64,000 bases of DNA from Oceaniferula marina. Lineage in GTDB: Bacteria; Verrucomicrobiota; Verrucomicrobiia; Verrucomicrobiales; Akkermansiaceae. The notes below the pieces were generated by a model. That model searched no databases. It saw nothing but the letters and a program-made list of their open reading frames with translations, and had not been told where the DNA came from. Positions 63,649-64,000 of the stretch are shown here, one piece after another. Each line of letters begins with the position of its first letter. Position 1 is the stretch's first letter. The stretch is from assembly GCF_013391475.1 (NCBI RefSeq), contig NZ_JACBAZ010000004.1, positions 620,001 to 684,000 on the forward strand. Direction: 5' to 3'. The position numbers and the translations under genes were made by a program.

Positions 63649-63678
63649 GATATAGGAGAATAAGCCCACTCAAGTCAA
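63649..63678 (-). promoter_or_regulatory. Likely promoter of the G-F-E group
   Basis: TTGACT (63673-63678), 18-bp spacer, TATATC (63649-63654) on the minus strand, about 80 bp upstream of the start of gene G. Confidence 0.5.
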
Positions 63679-63731
63679 CCACAGATTTATCCCCCTATCG
63701 TCAATTTTGCCGAATACATAGTCCTCGATAG

Positions 63732-63764
63732 CAAAACAGCCCGACACCAAAGGCGTCGGGCTGT
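63732..63764 (-). terminator. Intrinsic terminator of ilvC
   Basis: ACAGCCCGACGCC, short loop, GGTGTCGGGCTGT then TTTT on the minus strand, about 25 bp after the ilvC stop. Confidence 0.88.
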
Positions 63765-63788
63765 GTGATAAAAAATGAAAAAAATGGA

Positions 63789-64000
63789 TTAAAGGGCTTT
63801 CATGTTGCCCATGGCATCACGAAGGTATTCACCAATCTCTTCCACAGGATGGTTGCGAATCGTGAAATTCACATCCACCAAGGTGCGGTTGTCCACAGCG
63901 GTGGAGCAGCAGCCGAATCCTTCACCAATCACGTCCGTTCCGACGGTCTTCATGAAGTCTTCCAGCAGCGGCACGGCAGCGTGAGCGAAGAGGTAACATC
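63789..64000 (-). CDS. ilvC: Ketol-acid reductoisomerase, class II, C-terminal fragment (cut by window edge)
   Basis: Only the last ~70 residues are in the window: [17 protein letters not shown], then [20 protein letters not shown] and [18 protein letters not shown]. The pattern VPLL..FM, VDN..L.DVN.AIR.H..E.VG..LR..M..MK is that of the long (class II, enteric-type) acetohydroxy-acid isomeroreductase of branched-chain amino acid synthesis. The 5' part lies beyond 64000. A strong terminator separates it from the PEP-CTERM array. Confidence 0.85.
   Translation of the reverse strand, partial: CYLFAHAAVPLLEDFMKTVGTDVIGEGFGCCSTAVDNRTLVDVNFTIRNHPVEEIGEYLRDAMGNMKAL

Overview
The window looks like a chromosomal segment of a marine-type member of the Verrucomicrobiota (probably Verrucomicrobiales, near Rubritalea/Akkermansia relatives; this is inferred from gene content, no search was run). 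Pointers are the block of very large autotransporter-repeat proteins that end in a PEP-CTERM sorting signal, a secreted formylglycine-type sulfatase, and dispersed palindromic repeats next to a REP-associated (RAYT) transposase.

Layout. (1) 1-2.55 kb: the 5' part of a RAYT-type transposase gene that runs off the left edge, a 208-bp palindromic element against its 5' end, a repeat-rich non-coding stretch, and a secreted sulfatase flanked by a 36-bp direct repeat. (2) 2.6-16.5 kb, all minus strand: the classical translation/transcription cluster read as tRNA-Thr, tuf, tRNA-Trp, secE, nusG, rplK, rplA, rplJ, rplL, rpoB, rpoC. A good sigma70-type promoter precedes tRNA-Thr and a strong intrinsic terminator follows rpoC. 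Several intergenic regions hold strong hairpins, notably two between rplJ and rplL and one in the 429-bp rplL-rpoB spacer. (3) 16.8-32.7 kb: mixed housekeeping genes. These are a Na/phosphate symporter with a PhoU-like tail, formate-tetrahydrofolate ligase, a YdeP/FdhF-type molybdopterin oxidoreductase overlapping a small GIY-YIG protein, a lipoate ligase-family protein, glycine C-acetyltransferase (kbl), a ParA ATPase with a possible Roadblock-like partner, a YyaL-like lipoprotein that has lost its CxxC, a secreted coiled-coil protein, hisB, hisH and a membrane-anchored hypothetical. (4) 33.0-63.6 kb, all minus strand: seven consecutive giant PEP-CTERM genes (974-1718 codons) that are mosaics of shared modules. 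(5) 63.7-64.0 kb: the C-terminal end of class II ilvC with its terminator, running off the right edge.

How it works together. Region 2 is a co-regulated machinery operon whose hairpins probably set the ratio of L7/L12 to L10 to RNA polymerase. Region 4 is the least ordinary part. Seven surface or exported beta-helix proteins have swapped N-terminal modules, internal blocks and C-terminal ends. Four share almost the same ~150-residue C-terminus, and three of them also share the 3' UTR hairpin. Six of seven carry TTYACCC just upstream of the start. This looks like a surface-protein family diversifying by duplication and gene conversion in place, with the exosortase that would process it outside the window.
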